DNA of 33,096 nucleotides from the NCBI RefSeq assembly GCF_003987095.1, contig NZ_PIQA01000007.1, positions 1 to 33,096 on the forward strand. Direction: 5' to 3'. Made by a program: the position numbers and the translations under genes. The notes under the pieces are model-generated. The model saw only the letters and a program-made list of their open reading frames with translations. It was not told where the DNA came from and did no database searches. The stretch comes from Idiomarina piscisalsi. GTDB taxonomy: Bacteria; Pseudomonadota; Gammaproteobacteria; Enterobacterales; Alteromonadaceae. Shown piece by piece: positions 18,541 through 27,097 of the stretch. Each line of letters starts with the position of its first letter. Position 1 is the first letter of the stretch.

Positions 18541-19267
18541 TAACGTAAAACAAATTGCCCGCGATGCTGGCGCTGCCATTATGGACGTGTATGAAAGTGA
18601 TGACTTTAACGTGCAACAAAAGGGCGACGACAGCCCGCTGACAAAGGCCGATTTGGCAGCGCATAAGGTTATTTGCGAAGGCTTGCGCGCGCTCGAGACG
18701 CAGTATCCGATTATTTCTGAAGAGTCTTCAGACATTAGCTGGGAGCAACGCAAACACTGGAATCGCTATTGGCTGGTTGACCCGCTCGATGGCACTAAAG
18801 AGTTTATTAAGCGTAACGGTGAGTTTACCGTGAACATTGCGTTAATTGAAAAAGGCGTACCAGTGATGGGCGTGGTTTACGCTCCGGTCCTGGATGCCAT
18901 GTACACTGGCGAGCGCGACGAGGGTGCCTTTTTGAATGACAAGCCGATTAAAGTGGCTAGCGAGGCCCCGGCAACATTGCGTGTAGTAGGCTCGCGTTCA
19001 CACCCGTCACAAGAAACGACGGATTGGCTGGACGCCTTAGGCAAACCGTACGAAATGGTACCTATGGGCAGTTCATTGAAAATATGTCTGGTGGCTGAAG
19101 GCGAAGCCGATGTTTACCCGCGTTTAGGCCCCACTTGTGAGTGGGACACCGCCGCAGCTCATGCCGTGTTAAGCGCCGCCGGTGGCGACATTACCACCAT
19201 TAACGGCGACCCATTGCTTTACAACCAAAAAGACGATTATTTGAACCCGCATTTTATTGCGAAATAA
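18533..19267 (+). CDS. cysQ: 3'(2'),5'-bisphosphate nucleotidase CysQ
   Basis: Magnesium-dependent, lithium-sensitive-type phosphatase of the inositol monophosphatase superfamily that turns 3'-phosphoadenosine 5'-phosphate (PAP) into AMP. Metal-site residues are visible: Glu63/Glu64 (ISEESS), DPLDGTKEF at 83-91, and the C-terminal CEWDTAAAH with Asp205. 244 residues is typical. PAP is released by each sulfotransferase turnover and by PAPS reductase, so pairing with cysC fits recycling during glycan sulfation. The start overlaps cysC by 8 bases with GGACAAGGGA just upstream. Last gene of the plus-strand polysaccharide block. Confidence 0.95.
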   Translation: MLDNVKQIARDAGAAIMDVYESDDFNVQQKGDDSPLTKADLAAHKVICEGLRALETQYPIISEESSDISWEQRKHWNRYWLVDPLDGTKEFIKRNGEFTVNIALIEKGVPVMGVVYAPVLDAMYTGERDEGAFLNDKPIKVASEAPATLRVVGSRSHPSQETTDWLDALGKPYEMVPMGSSLKICLVAEGEADVYPRLGPTCEWDTAAAHAVLSAAGGDITTINGDPLLYNQKDDYLNPHFIAK

Positions 19268-19275
19268 AAAAACGT

Positions 19276-19300
19276 CACCTGGGGCTATAAGCCTCAGGTG
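19276..19300 (-). terminator. Intrinsic terminator of the lcdH operon, between convergent genes
   Basis: Ten-base arms CACCTGGGGC (19276-19285) and GCCTCAGGTG (19291-19300), pairing throughout with one G-U on the RNA, and a 5-base loop. Read leftward the hairpin is followed by ACG and seven T, a proper intrinsic terminator for the minus-strand carnitine genes. Read rightward (for cysQ) it has no T-run. Confidence 0.8.
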
Positions 19301-19312
19301 CATTCTCTGCAT

Positions 19313-20281
19313 TTATACTGTTTTGCGGTGATCAGACAGAACCTTTCCGGCACCGACTTCATATTGAGCAAGCGCTTCCATAATAGCAACCAGACAGTTG
19401 TCACGTAGCTGCTCAAGCTCTTTAACGCTGCGGTTAGCTGCTTGTTCATGAGTTCCTTCAACCATGCGATCAATCAATGACTCGGTAAGCTCCGGTGCTT
19501 CCAGTTTGGTCCAGGGCAGCTTTAAAGCGGGGCCGAACTGCTTAAGCATGTGCCGCATACCGGTATCACCGCCGGCTAAATGATAAGTCAAGTTGGTGCC
19601 CATGAGCGCCCAGCGTAAGCCCGGGCCGTAGGTAATGGCATCATCCAGCTCACCGGTTGTTGCAATACCGTCGTTCACTAGGTGAAGGTTTTCGCGCCAC
19701 AAAGCTTCAAGCAAGCGATCGGACAAGTGGCCATCAATTTCCTTACGAACATGCAGCGGATGCATACCCAGGCTTTTATAAATGCGCTGAGCTTTGTCAA
19801 TGGTATCAGCGGCGGTTTTCTCACCACCAACAACTTCGACCAATGGCAGTAAATACACCGGGTTGAACGGGTGCGTTACGACTAAGCGCTCGGGCAGCGC
19901 CACATTTTCTTGTAACACGCTGGGCTTAAAGCCTGAGGTTGATGAGCCAATAATGGCATCGGTTGGGGCACACTCACTAATTTGCTTTAACAGTGAGCAT
20001 TTTAGTTCAACCACTTCGGGCGCGCTTTCCTGAATAATGTCTGCGTCTTCACAGGCATCTTCCAGTGTGTCATAAAACGTTAAGTTATTGATGCTGGCAC
20101 CGTCTTTTAAGCCCAGTTTTTCGAGCGACGGCCAGGCATTTTCGATACTTTCTTTCAGCTTTTCATGAGCATTTTCACCTGGGTCCCAGGCTTTCACACG
20201 ATACCCATTTGCAAGATAACGTGCTGCCCAGCCGGCGCCAATAACGCCGGTTCCAATAATAGCTGCTGTTGCCTGTGTCAT
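19313..20281 (-). CDS. lcdH: L-carnitine dehydrogenase (3-hydroxyacyl-CoA dehydrogenase family)
   Basis: Predicted to oxidise L-carnitine to 3-dehydrocarnitine with NAD. The 322 residues have the N-terminal GTGVIGAGWA nucleotide loop (10-19), an NAD-selecting Asp33 (AWDPG), SSTSG (113-117) and the catalytic His137/Glu149 pair in THPFNPVYLLPLVEV, then the helical C-terminal dimerisation domain. Motifs alone fit several 3-hydroxyacyl dehydrogenases; the carnitine call rests on the adjacent BKACE enzyme, GlxA-type regulator, BCCT carrier and thioesterase, the same gene set as the cdh/lcd loci of Pseudomonas and Sinorhizobium. It lacks the fused thioesterase domain found in some rhizobial versions; a separate thioesterase is encoded at 27084. 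One base separates it from the cleavage-enzyme stop. Confidence 0.85.
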   Translation of the reverse strand: MTQATAAIIGTGVIGAGWAARYLANGYRVKAWDPGENAHEKLKESIENAWPSLEKLGLKDGASINNLTFYDTLEDACEDADIIQESAPEVVELKCSLLKQISECAPTDAIIGSSTSGFKPSVLQENVALPERLVVTHPFNPVYLLPLVEVVGGEKTAADTIDKAQRIYKSLGMHPLHVRKEIDGHLSDRLLEALWRENLHLVNDGIATTGELDDAITYGPGLRWALMGTNLTYHLAGGDTGMRHMLKQFGPALKLPWTKLEAPELTESLIDRMVEGTHEQAANRSVKELEQLRDNCLVAIMEALAQYEVGAGKVLSDHRKTV

Positions 20282-20282
20282 A

Positions 20283-21173
20283 TTAGCCCACCTTTACCAA
20301 GTTCAGCTTGTCTCGTGTTTGCTGCGGTGTCATTGGCACAGCCCCTAAGTTATCTAAAAGGTTTACCGCTTTTTCAACCAGTTGTTCGTTGCTGGCCAGT
20401 TCGCCTTTGCGCAAGTACAAGTTGTCCTCTAAGCCAATACGAATATTGCCACCTAACAGTGCGGCTTGTGCCGCCATTGGAAATTGATGACGACCAATTC
20501 CGAAACCGGCCCATACTGAGTCGTCTGGCAAACTATCGACCATTGCTTTCATGGTGGTGGTATCAGCCGGCGCTCCCCAGGGAATGCCTAAACACAGCTG
20601 AAATAACGCGGGCGAATCGAGCAAGCCTTCTTTTTGCATTTGTTTGGCAAACGCAAGGTTGCCGGTGTCAAAAATCTCAAGCTCTGGCTTTACACCAAGC
20701 TCTTGAACACGTTTAGCGCCTTTACGCAGCATTTCCGGACTGGACACATAAACGAGGTTTTCGTCACCAAAATTAAGTGAGCCACAATCTAAGGTGCAGA
20801 TTTCTGGCTTCAGCTCTTCTATGTGAACCAGGCGCTCTTCTGCGCCCACTAGGTCTGTATCTTGAGTGAACTGAGTCGGGTCGCTGTCCGGTCCCAAAAA
20901 AAGATCGCCGCCCATGCCGGCGGTGAGGTTTAGTACAATGTCAGTGTTGCTGCTTCTGACCCGGTCAACCACTTCGCGATAAAGTGCCACGTCACGACTG
21001 GGCTTGCCCGTTTGCGGATCGCGCACATGAATGTGAGCAACAGAAGCGCCGGCTTCCGCGGCAGCAATAGTTGACTCTGCAATTTCTTTTGGGGTTACCG
21101 GAACCGCTGGGTTTTTGCCGGTCGTGTCACCAGCCCCGGTAATAGCGCATGTCACAATGACGTTGTTGTTCAT
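20283..21173 (-). CDS. cdhC: 3-dehydrocarnitine:acetyl-CoA trimethylamine transferase (BKACE family)
   Basis: Beta-keto acid cleavage enzyme (DUF849, TIM barrel). Predicted reaction: 3-dehydrocarnitine plus acetyl-CoA gives acetoacetate plus betainyl-CoA. The zinc-binding signature HIHVRD is at 47-52. Further family landmarks are [10 protein letters not shown] (81-90), PELEIFDTG (163-171), [10 protein letters not shown] (224-233) and [10 protein letters not shown] (244-253). 296 residues is the expected length. A ribosome-binding site (AAGGTG) precedes ATG 21173 by 6 bases. Substrate assignment within BKACE depends on context, and here lcdH directly follows. A 99-base gap with a small inverted repeat separates it from the regulator gene, so it may have its own promoter. 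Confidence 0.85.
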   Translation of the reverse strand: MNNNVIVTCAITGAGDTTGKNPAVPVTPKEIAESTIAAAEAGASVAHIHVRDPQTGKPSRDVALYREVVDRVRSSNTDIVLNLTAGMGGDLFLGPDSDPTQFTQDTDLVGAEERLVHIEELKPEICTLDCGSLNFGDENLVYVSSPEMLRKGAKRVQELGVKPELEIFDTGNLAFAKQMQKEGLLDSPALFQLCLGIPWGAPADTTTMKAMVDSLPDDSVWAGFGIGRHQFPMAAQAALLGGNIRIGLEDNLYLRKGELASNEQLVEKAVNLLDNLGAVPMTPQQTRDKLNLVKVG

Positions 21174-21189
21174 AAGTCACCTTAAGCAT

Positions 21190-21206
21190 TGATAAGTTTT
21201 CTATCA
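21190..21206. promoter_or_regulatory. Small inverted repeat upstream of the BKACE gene
   Basis: TGATA, seven bases, TATCA, with looser symmetry extending to GCA and TGC on the outside (21186-21209). It lies 17-33 bases upstream of the BKACE start, in the probable leader. It could be an operator or chance; no T-run follows, so it is not a terminator. Confidence 0.25.
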
Positions 21207-21272
21207 TGCTAGCGGTTTTCCCGTCACTAACTATTGAGAAAGCGAGAGCGACTTATGGTTTTTCGACAATTT

Positions 21273-22292
21273 TTAAGGAGCGTGCAGTAATCCTCGGTCT
21301 TTACTCGGTTGAATACCAAATTCGTCTTTGTAAATAGCGCTTAAATAGGCAGCGGATGAAAAACCACAGGCAAGTGAGACTTCCAGCACCGACAACTCGG
21401 TTTGGTGCAGTAGTTGACGGGCGTGCTCCAGACGTAACTTGCGGTAATATTTTTTCGGAGTTGTATTGAGCTCTTTAGCAAACAGTCGCTCAAGTTCACG
21501 TTGAGACACCAATGCTTTCTCTGCAATTTCGCGAATGGATAAATTTGACGTGAGGTTGTCTTCCATCAGAGAGACGGCTTTTATCAGCTTACGATTGGTG
21601 GTCATTAAACGGTTGCGTAGCTTCATACGCTGCGAGTCGTTTGCGCCTAAAATGCGATGATACATAAACTGCTCGGCAACATCGGCGGCAAGTTCGTAAC
21701 TGTGACTGGCCCAGATAATGTTCAGCATCATGTCTAAACTGCTGAGCCCTCCCGAAGAGGAAATGCGGTTCTCTTCAATTAAAAAGCGCTCGGGTACCAC
21801 TTGCACCGTTGGGTGGCCTTCTTTGAAGCTGCTGGCCGCTTCCCAGTGCATGGTGGTGCGCTGGCCACTCATGACACCGGCTTTAATCAATAATTGCGCA
21901 CCGGTATCAACACCACCGAGACTATAGCCGTTGGCGGCCAGGCGACGCAGTTCAGCGTATAATTCGTGCGAGGCATGTTCATAAGGGTCGAACCCTGACA
22001 CGACGATAAAGGTTTGGTAGTCATCGGGGCAGGTATCTATGCGATAATCGGCGTCTATTTTCATACCGTTGCTGGCGGTTGCAGGTTTGCCGGTGTCCGT
22101 AACAAAAGAAAACTCAAACAAATGCTCGCCGGAAAGTCTGTTTGCAACACGTAGTGGTTCCGAAATACACGCCAGTGCAAACAACGAAAACTGGTCCACT
22201 AAAATAAAAGCAATGTGGATGGTGTCACTGTCGCCAAACTTCGGTGGCAGAAAGTTATCGCTTAAATTGTAGTCACATTGCTTAGAGTCCAT
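21273..22292 (-). CDS. cdhR: GlxA/AraC-family transcriptional regulator, probable carnitine sensor
   Basis: Two-domain regulator of 339 residues. Residues about 24-195 form a DJ-1/PfpI-like amidotransferase fold (IHIAFILVDQFSLFALACI at 25-43, GGVDTGAQLL at 126-135) without the catalytic cysteine of the enzymes, as in GlxA-type sensors. Residues about 236-332 form an AraC double helix-turn-helix (LSIREIAEKALVSQRELERL at 251-270, then ACGFSSAAYLSAIYKDEFG at 308-326). The same subfamily includes CdhR and GbdR of Pseudomonas, which respond to carnitine and betaine. It probably activates both the downstream cdhC-lcdH genes and the divergent receptor operon; that is inference from position. Confidence 0.85.
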   Translation of the reverse strand: MDSKQCDYNLSDNFLPPKFGDSDTIHIAFILVDQFSLFALACISEPLRVANRLSGEHLFEFSFVTDTGKPATASNGMKIDADYRIDTCPDDYQTFIVVSGFDPYEHASHELYAELRRLAANGYSLGGVDTGAQLLIKAGVMSGQRTTMHWEAASSFKEGHPTVQVVPERFLIEENRISSSGGLSSLDMMLNIIWASHSYELAADVAEQFMYHRILGANDSQRMKLRNRLMTTNRKLIKAVSLMEDNLTSNLSIREIAEKALVSQRELERLFAKELNTTPKKYYRKLRLEHARQLLHQTELSVLEVSLACGFSSAAYLSAIYKDEFGIQPSKDRGLLHAP

Positions 22293-22435
22293 AGGAGAAA
22301 AACCTAAATAAAGTGTCGTATAACCTAAAGTTTAATCTTACCTGAGTTATAGCATACATAACACACTAGAAAGACTTCTTGCCGCTCAAGGCACTCATTT
22401 TGGGAACGAACGGGTAAGAAACAATAGGGATAAAG
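22293..22435. promoter_or_regulatory. Divergent regulatory region with AACCTAAA direct repeat
   Basis: The 143-base gap between cdhR and the TonB-receptor gene. AACCTAAA occurs at 22301-22308 and again at 22322-22329, exactly 21 bases apart (two helical turns), the layout AraC-family dimers prefer. A weak rightward promoter may follow immediately: TTTAAT (22331-22336), 18 bases, TACATA (22355-22360), with the second repeat just before the -35. The receptor start has a clear ribosome-binding site (AGGGA near 22426-22430). Confidence 0.45.
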
Positions 22436-24613
22436 ATGAAAACATTATCACAATTTAAATTATCAGCACTTGCATTAACCATTAGTACGCTAACGATACC
22501 CTCAGTGACGTTAGCCCAGGACAATCAAAACGAAACAGACGCGCAAGACGAGCAATATGAAACCATTACGGTTACGTCTAACCGCCGTACAAAAAGCTTA
22601 AATGAAGTACCTATGGCGGTAACAGCACTGGGCTCAATGACTATTGAGCGCGCAAACGTGCTGGATATTGAAGATGTGGCCGGTATGACACCGGGCTTTT
22701 CCATTTCGACTTATAACCCAGTGACACCACAACCGTATATTCGCGGTGTGGGCACAAACTCTAGCTCTGTTGGTGATGACGCTTCTGTGGGCGTGTTTAT
22801 CGATGATGTTTATGCAGGGCGTGCCGGAGGCTTTCGCTCGGACATGTTCGATATACAGCGTGTTGAAGTACTGCGGGGCCCACAAGGGTCGTTGTACGGG
22901 CGCAACGTCGCGGGTGGTGCTATTAGCGTTATTACCAAAGATCCGACCGAGTTTTTTGAAGCTAAGGTTAAAGGAACATTGGGCAGTTACAACCTGATGG
23001 AACTTCAGGGCATGGTCAGCGGTCCGGTCGCTGACGATATTAATGGTCGCTTTGCAGGCTCTATCCGTCAGCGCGATGGTTGGGTTGATAACGTCTATAC
23101 CGGCAATGAACTGCGTGATCAGGACAATAAGTCGTTTCGCGGCAAGCTGGACTTCGACTTGTCTCAGTCCGCTGACTTAATACTCATTGCCGATTATGCC
23201 AAAGACACTTTAGAAGGGCCCGGTGCTCGTTCAGTGACACACTATGACGAAGTGTTTGGCTCCAAGTACCCAACGCAAGATGAGATTGACCAGGTCGACT
23301 TATACAAAGAAGGTTCTACTGATCGGGAGATTTTTGGGTTATCGGCGAACTTAACCGTTGACTTAGACGAGCATTTATTCACCTCTATAACGGCTTATCG
23401 TGAACAGGACTATTACTTCTTTGACGACTTAACCGGCCGGTATTTGCGTGATGCCGGCTTGTCGCTAATGAACGATGCCAGTGAAACTTCCAAACAGATC
23501 ACCCAGGAGTTTCGTCTGCAAAACCTCACCAACGACCCGTTTGAGTGGACCGCGGGGGTGTACTTATTCAATGAAGAGATTGAACGTCTGGAAGCCTGGG
23601 ATTCAACCAAAATGTACGAATTACAGGGCGTTGATAACATGAGCTCGCGCGGTGTGTGGGACGCCGCGAATGAAACCGATAGCTACGCCGTATTTGGTGA
23701 AGGCAACTACCGTCTAAACGATAACTGGGGGATAACCTTAGGCGGGCGTTATACCTACGACAAGAAAGACTTTGCAGTCGTTGCTTCTGGCGCGCCGGAC
23801 TTGTTAGGTTTCTTACAGGAAAATTATCAGGTAGCAAAAGAGAAAAGCTGGAACAGCTTTACGCCGAAGCTGACAGTGAACTACTTTTCTGAGCAAGGCG
23901 ATATGGTGTACCTGACGTTGTCGGAAGGCTACAAAGCCGGAGGTTATAATGGTATTGCCGCTACTGAGCAAGCGGCGGGCGTGCCCTTTGATCAGGAAAA
24001 AGCGCGCAACTATGAATTAGGCTTTAAAGCGCGCTTCTTTGACAAGGCTCTGTCGTTAAACGGTGCGGCGTATTTCCTTGATTACACCGACTTGCAGAAC
24101 TTTACGACCGACATTGAAACCGGTGAAGTGCGAACTGCAACAGGTGACGCTGAAGTAAAAGGTATTGAGCTCGATGCTAACGCCTTTATTACTGACGGAC
24201 TACGGATGTTTGCGACCTATGCGTATACCGACTCCGAGTTCACCTCGTTTGAAAGTGATGCAAGCGTTGTTGGTAATAGACTGGCTCGTACTCCAGAGCA
24301 CAGCGGGTCAATTGGTTTTAACTACCAGTGGCTGTTCGATGGCGGGTACACAATGGATTGGCGCACCGATGTCACTTATCAGGACGACATGTTCTTTAGT
24401 GTTGCCAACGAGGAAACGGCAAAGACGGACAGCTACGCTTTGGTTAATTCTAACCTTACCTGGGAAACCATGGACGGTTGGGAGTTCTCCGTTTATGGCA
24501 AAAACTTAACGGATAAAGAGTATATTGTGCATTCGTTTTCACTAACAGGAGTTGGCTTCGCAATTCAGGGAGAGCCTAGAACTTTCGGAATTAGCGTCGC
24601 TAAATCATTCTAA
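22436..24613 (+). CDS. TonB-dependent outer-membrane receptor of the carnitine cluster
   Basis: Outer-membrane active transporter, 725 residues. A signal peptide covers about residues 1-27 (cleavage after TLA), followed by a TonB-box-like YETITVTS at 41-48. The plug domain runs to about 175, with QPYIRGVGTNSS, VGVFIDDVYAGR, RVEVLRGPQGSLYGRN and GGAISVITK. The barrel then follows and ends in the aromatic C-terminal residue expected for outer-membrane insertion (KSF). There is no N-terminal signalling (STN) domain. It resembles generic plug/barrel receptors otherwise linked to siderophores or complex organics. The stop shares one base with the BCCT start, so co-expression with carnitine import is strongly implied. 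Ligand is inferred: carnitine, acyl-carnitine or a larger conjugate. Confidence 0.9.
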   Translation: MKTLSQFKLSALALTISTLTIPSVTLAQDNQNETDAQDEQYETITVTSNRRTKSLNEVPMAVTALGSMTIERANVLDIEDVAGMTPGFSISTYNPVTPQPYIRGVGTNSSSVGDDASVGVFIDDVYAGRAGGFRSDMFDIQRVEVLRGPQGSLYGRNVAGGAISVITKDPTEFFEAKVKGTLGSYNLMELQGMVSGPVADDINGRFAGSIRQRDGWVDNVYTGNELRDQDNKSFRGKLDFDLSQSADLILIADYAKDTLEGPGARSVTHYDEVFGSKYPTQDEIDQVDLYKEGSTDREIFGLSANLTVDLDEHLFTSITAYREQDYYFFDDLTGRYLRDAGLSLMNDASETSKQITQEFRLQNLTNDPFEWTAGVYLFNEEIERLEAWDSTKMYELQGVDNMSSRGVWDAANETDSYAVFGEGNYRLNDNWGITLGGRYTYDKKDFAVVASGAPDLLGFLQENYQVAKEKSWNSFTPKLTVNYFSEQGDMVYLTLSEGYKAGGYNGIAATEQAAGVPFDQEKARNYELGFKARFFDKALSLNGAAYFLDYTDLQNFTTDIETGEVRTATGDAEVKGIELDANAFITDGLRMFATYAYTDSEFTSFESDASVVGNRLARTPEHSGSIGFNYQWLFDGGYTMDWRTDVTYQDDMFFSVANEETAKTDSYALVNSNLTWETMDGWEFSVYGKNLTDKEYIVHSFSLTGVGFAIQGEPRTFGISVAKSF

Positions 24614-26190
24614 TGAAGCAATCGAAACTGGACGTCGCTGTTTTTACACCGGCGTTTATCATCGCAGCTGCTGTGGCGGCTGCGTTGATTTTAGCCCCGA
24701 TCGAGTCTCAAGCCTGGGCAAGCCAGGCCATGTCAGCCATTACTAATAATTTTGGTTGGCTACTGGTAATTTTTGGGTTTGGCGCTTTTGTCTTTGCGCT
24801 TTGGTTGGCTTTTGGTCGCTATGGACAGGTGAAATTAGCGACAGATCACGCCGATAAGGAATACTCAGAAGTTAGCTGGGCGGCGATGATGTTCTCGGCC
24901 GGTATTGGTATTGGACTGATGAGCTGGTCGTTTGTCGAGCCGATTTACTATTTGTCGACCCCGCCCCTGGGACTGGAGGCGCACTCCACCGCGGCTTATA
25001 ACTGGGGACACATGTACACCTTGTTCCATTGGAGCTTCGTTCCATGGACACTCTATGCCATTCCAGCTGTGGCGGTTGCTTATCGCTTGTACGTGCGCGA
25101 GCGCCCGTTTTTGCGTATTTCAGAAGCCTGCCGTCCGGTGTTTAAAAAGCAAAGTGATGGGGCCTTAGGCGCACTGACAGACACCCTGATACTACTGGGG
25201 TTACTTGGTGGCGCCGGAACTTCGTTAGGACTGGGGGTGCCGTTAGTATCAGAGCTGGTGAGCCACCTGTTTGGTGTGGAAGACTCTATCGGTATGCGTT
25301 TAGGAGTCATTGGTTTTTGGGCATTACTGTTTGGCGGCAGCGCCTACCGCGGGTTAAAGCAGGGTATTCGATGGTTGAGCGATATTAACATTGTACTGGC
25401 GATTATTGTGGTGCTGTTTGTGTTGTTTGCCGGCCCTACTGTGTTCATTTTGTCACTGACTATGAATAGCCTGGGGTTGCTGCTGGATAGCTTCGCACAA
25501 ATTAGCTTCTGGCTGGCTCCCATTACCGGCGATAACTTCCCTGACAACTGGACATTGTTTTACTGGGCGTGGTGGATAGCCTATGCGCCACTAATGGGAT
25601 TATTTATTGGGCGCATTTCCAAAGGGCGCACCATAAAAAGCTTAGTGCTTGGCACACTCACCTGGGGCAGTTTGGGCTGTATGACCTTTTTGGCGGTGTG
25701 TGGCGCCTATGCGCAGCACTTGCAACTGACCGGAGCTCTCGATGTATCGAGCATTCTGGGGACGTCGGGCATACCTGCCACCGTTGTCGCGATATTAGAA
25801 ACCTTGCCGTTTAGCACGTTGGTGATTGGCGTATTTACCTTGTTGAGCTTTGTGTTCTTGGCAACAACGTTAGACTCCTCGGCTTATGTGCTTGCCAGCA
25901 TTAGCACTAAAAACCTGGCTGGAGACGAAGAGCCTGCGCGCTGGAACCGCGTTGCCTGGGCGGTCATTCTAGCGGCGCTGGCGGTTGGTCTGCTAGTGAT
26001 TGATGCGCTGGATACCGTGAAAGCGTCCACGATTATGTTGGCACTGCCGCTTATTCCGGTGTTGCTGGTGTTGTTTAAATCTTTATTGAATCAATTACAC
26101 GATGACTTTGGGCGACAGCTTGCTAAACCTGAGCTGGTGGTATCGACCAAGCATTCGACGAACGGGAAAGGAGTAAAGAATGACAATTAA
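24613..26190 (+). CDS. BCCT-family betaine/carnitine/choline transporter
   Basis: Inner-membrane secondary transporter for quaternary ammonium compounds, 525 residues, about 12 membrane segments. BCCT hallmarks are FSAGIGIGLMSWSFVEPIYY (94-113), GGAGTSLGLG (199-208), and the tryptophan-rich WTLFYWAWW (313-321) followed by GRISKGRT (333-340). The C-terminal tail is short, without the long charged osmosensing extension of BetP-like carriers, which fits nutrient uptake more than osmotic gating. It lies between the receptor and the hydrolase, overlapping the latter by 11 bases. Likely substrate is carnitine, and betaine uptake is also possible. Confidence 0.92.
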   Translation: MKQSKLDVAVFTPAFIIAAAVAAALILAPIESQAWASQAMSAITNNFGWLLVIFGFGAFVFALWLAFGRYGQVKLATDHADKEYSEVSWAAMMFSAGIGIGLMSWSFVEPIYYLSTPPLGLEAHSTAAYNWGHMYTLFHWSFVPWTLYAIPAVAVAYRLYVRERPFLRISEACRPVFKKQSDGALGALTDTLILLGLLGGAGTSLGLGVPLVSELVSHLFGVEDSIGMRLGVIGFWALLFGGSAYRGLKQGIRWLSDINIVLAIIVVLFVLFAGPTVFILSLTMNSLGLLLDSFAQISFWLAPITGDNFPDNWTLFYWAWWIAYAPLMGLFIGRISKGRTIKSLVLGTLTWGSLGCMTFLAVCGAYAQHLQLTGALDVSSILGTSGIPATVVAILETLPFSTLVIGVFTLLSFVFLATTLDSSAYVLASISTKNLAGDEEPARWNRVAWAVILAALAVGLLVIDALDTVKASTIMLALPLIPVLLVLFKSLLNQLHDDFGRQLAKPELVVSTKHSTNGKGVKNDN

Positions 26191-27097
26191 AACTGTAGGA
26201 GCCGTATTCTCAATGGCGGTGCTTGTTGCGTTAACAGCTTGCTCGTCAAACGTGGGAGATAACCGGGCAAGCTTAGAAGAGGCGGTTGATAATGGTATCC
26301 AGGAAGATTGGATACTTAAAGCGCAGAAAAATGCCGAGCAAACGGTGTTGACGAAGCCTATGTCGCAGTTACAAAACGAACTTTTGCCGCATGAAAAAGT
26401 GTATCTGCCGGATGATAAAACCGATGCACCGTTTCCGACACTGATCTTTCTGCATGGTTGTAGTGGCCCTACGGCGAGCCACGAAGAAGATTGGGCGGAG
26501 CGCTTTAATGAGTTAGGGGTTGCGGTTATTGCGGTGGATAGCTACAGCGGTCGTGGTATCGATTGGAACGATGCCTGTAACTTCGAGAAAATGACCCCCT
26601 GGGAGCGCTCTGGTGATATTGTGGCGACCATCGAGTCGTTGTCCGAGCGCACGACCTTTGATGAAAAGAATGTCTATCTTGCGGGCTTTTCGCACGGTGC
26701 GGGCACCATTTGGACGTTCTTACGCCAGTTATCCGCCGAGAAGAAACCGTTGAGCGTAGCAAGCTGGCCGGAAACGGATTATGAGTCGGTCATTGATGGC
26801 GCTTTCATGTTTTACGGCACGTGCCGCGGACAATGGTCAGTCGATATTGACTCGATAATGTTGCTCGGAGGGAATGATAGATACATCGATGAAGCCGAGT
26901 GCGTAAACTACAAGCACCCGGAGAATGCTGGTGAGTTTGAGTATGTTGTCTACCCGGGGGCAACGCATACCTTTGATCACGCGGATCCGAACCCTGCAAA
27001 TGTGGAAGCGGGTAGCGTTTATGACGAGCAGGCAACGCTGGATGCCTGGCAACGCATAAAAGCGATGATTGAGGAGGACGACAATGCCAAACAATAA
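26180..27097 (+). CDS. Alpha/beta-hydrolase lipoprotein (dienelactone-hydrolase-like), candidate acylcarnitine esterase
   Basis: Secreted and lipid-anchored hydrolase of 305 residues. The N-terminus is a lipoprotein signal with lipobox LTAC (Cys21). The fold shows FLHGCSGP (90-97), the nucleophile elbow GFSHG with Ser171 (169-173), an acid at Asp233 (LGGNDRY) and His263 (GATHTFDHADP). The nucleophile is serine, where classical dienelactone hydrolases have cysteine. Strong ribosome-binding site AAAGGAG precedes ATG 26180. It is coupled on both sides (11-base overlap with the carrier, 14 with the thioesterase). Since Pseudomonas aeruginosa has an acylcarnitine hydrolase (HocS) in its carnitine locus, a role in freeing carnitine from esters at the envelope is a reasonable guess, not shown by sequence. 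Confidence 0.85.
   Translation: MTIKTVGAVFSMAVLVALTACSSNVGDNRASLEEAVDNGIQEDWILKAQKNAEQTVLTKPMSQLQNELLPHEKVYLPDDKTDAPFPTLIFLHGCSGPTASHEEDWAERFNELGVAVIAVDSYSGRGIDWNDACNFEKMTPWERSGDIVATIESLSERTTFDEKNVYLAGFSHGAGTIWTFLRQLSAEKKPLSVASWPETDYESVIDGAFMFYGTCRGQWSVDIDSIMLLGGNDRYIDEAECVNYKHPENAGEFEYVVYPGATHTFDHADPNPANVEAGSVYDEQATLDAWQRIKAMIEEDDNAKQ

Noticed and set aside
19313-20281. Annotation as an ordinary 3-hydroxybutyryl-CoA dehydrogenase
   Set aside because: The fold would allow it, but the one-base spacing to a BKACE gene and the surrounding regulator, BCCT carrier and thioesterase match carnitine degradation much better.
20165-20716. A 183-codon plus-strand open frame opposite the carnitine dehydrogenase and BKACE genes
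   Set aside because: It spans the junction of two well-supported minus-strand genes, shows no recognisable domain and is cysteine-rich in the way of shadow frames.
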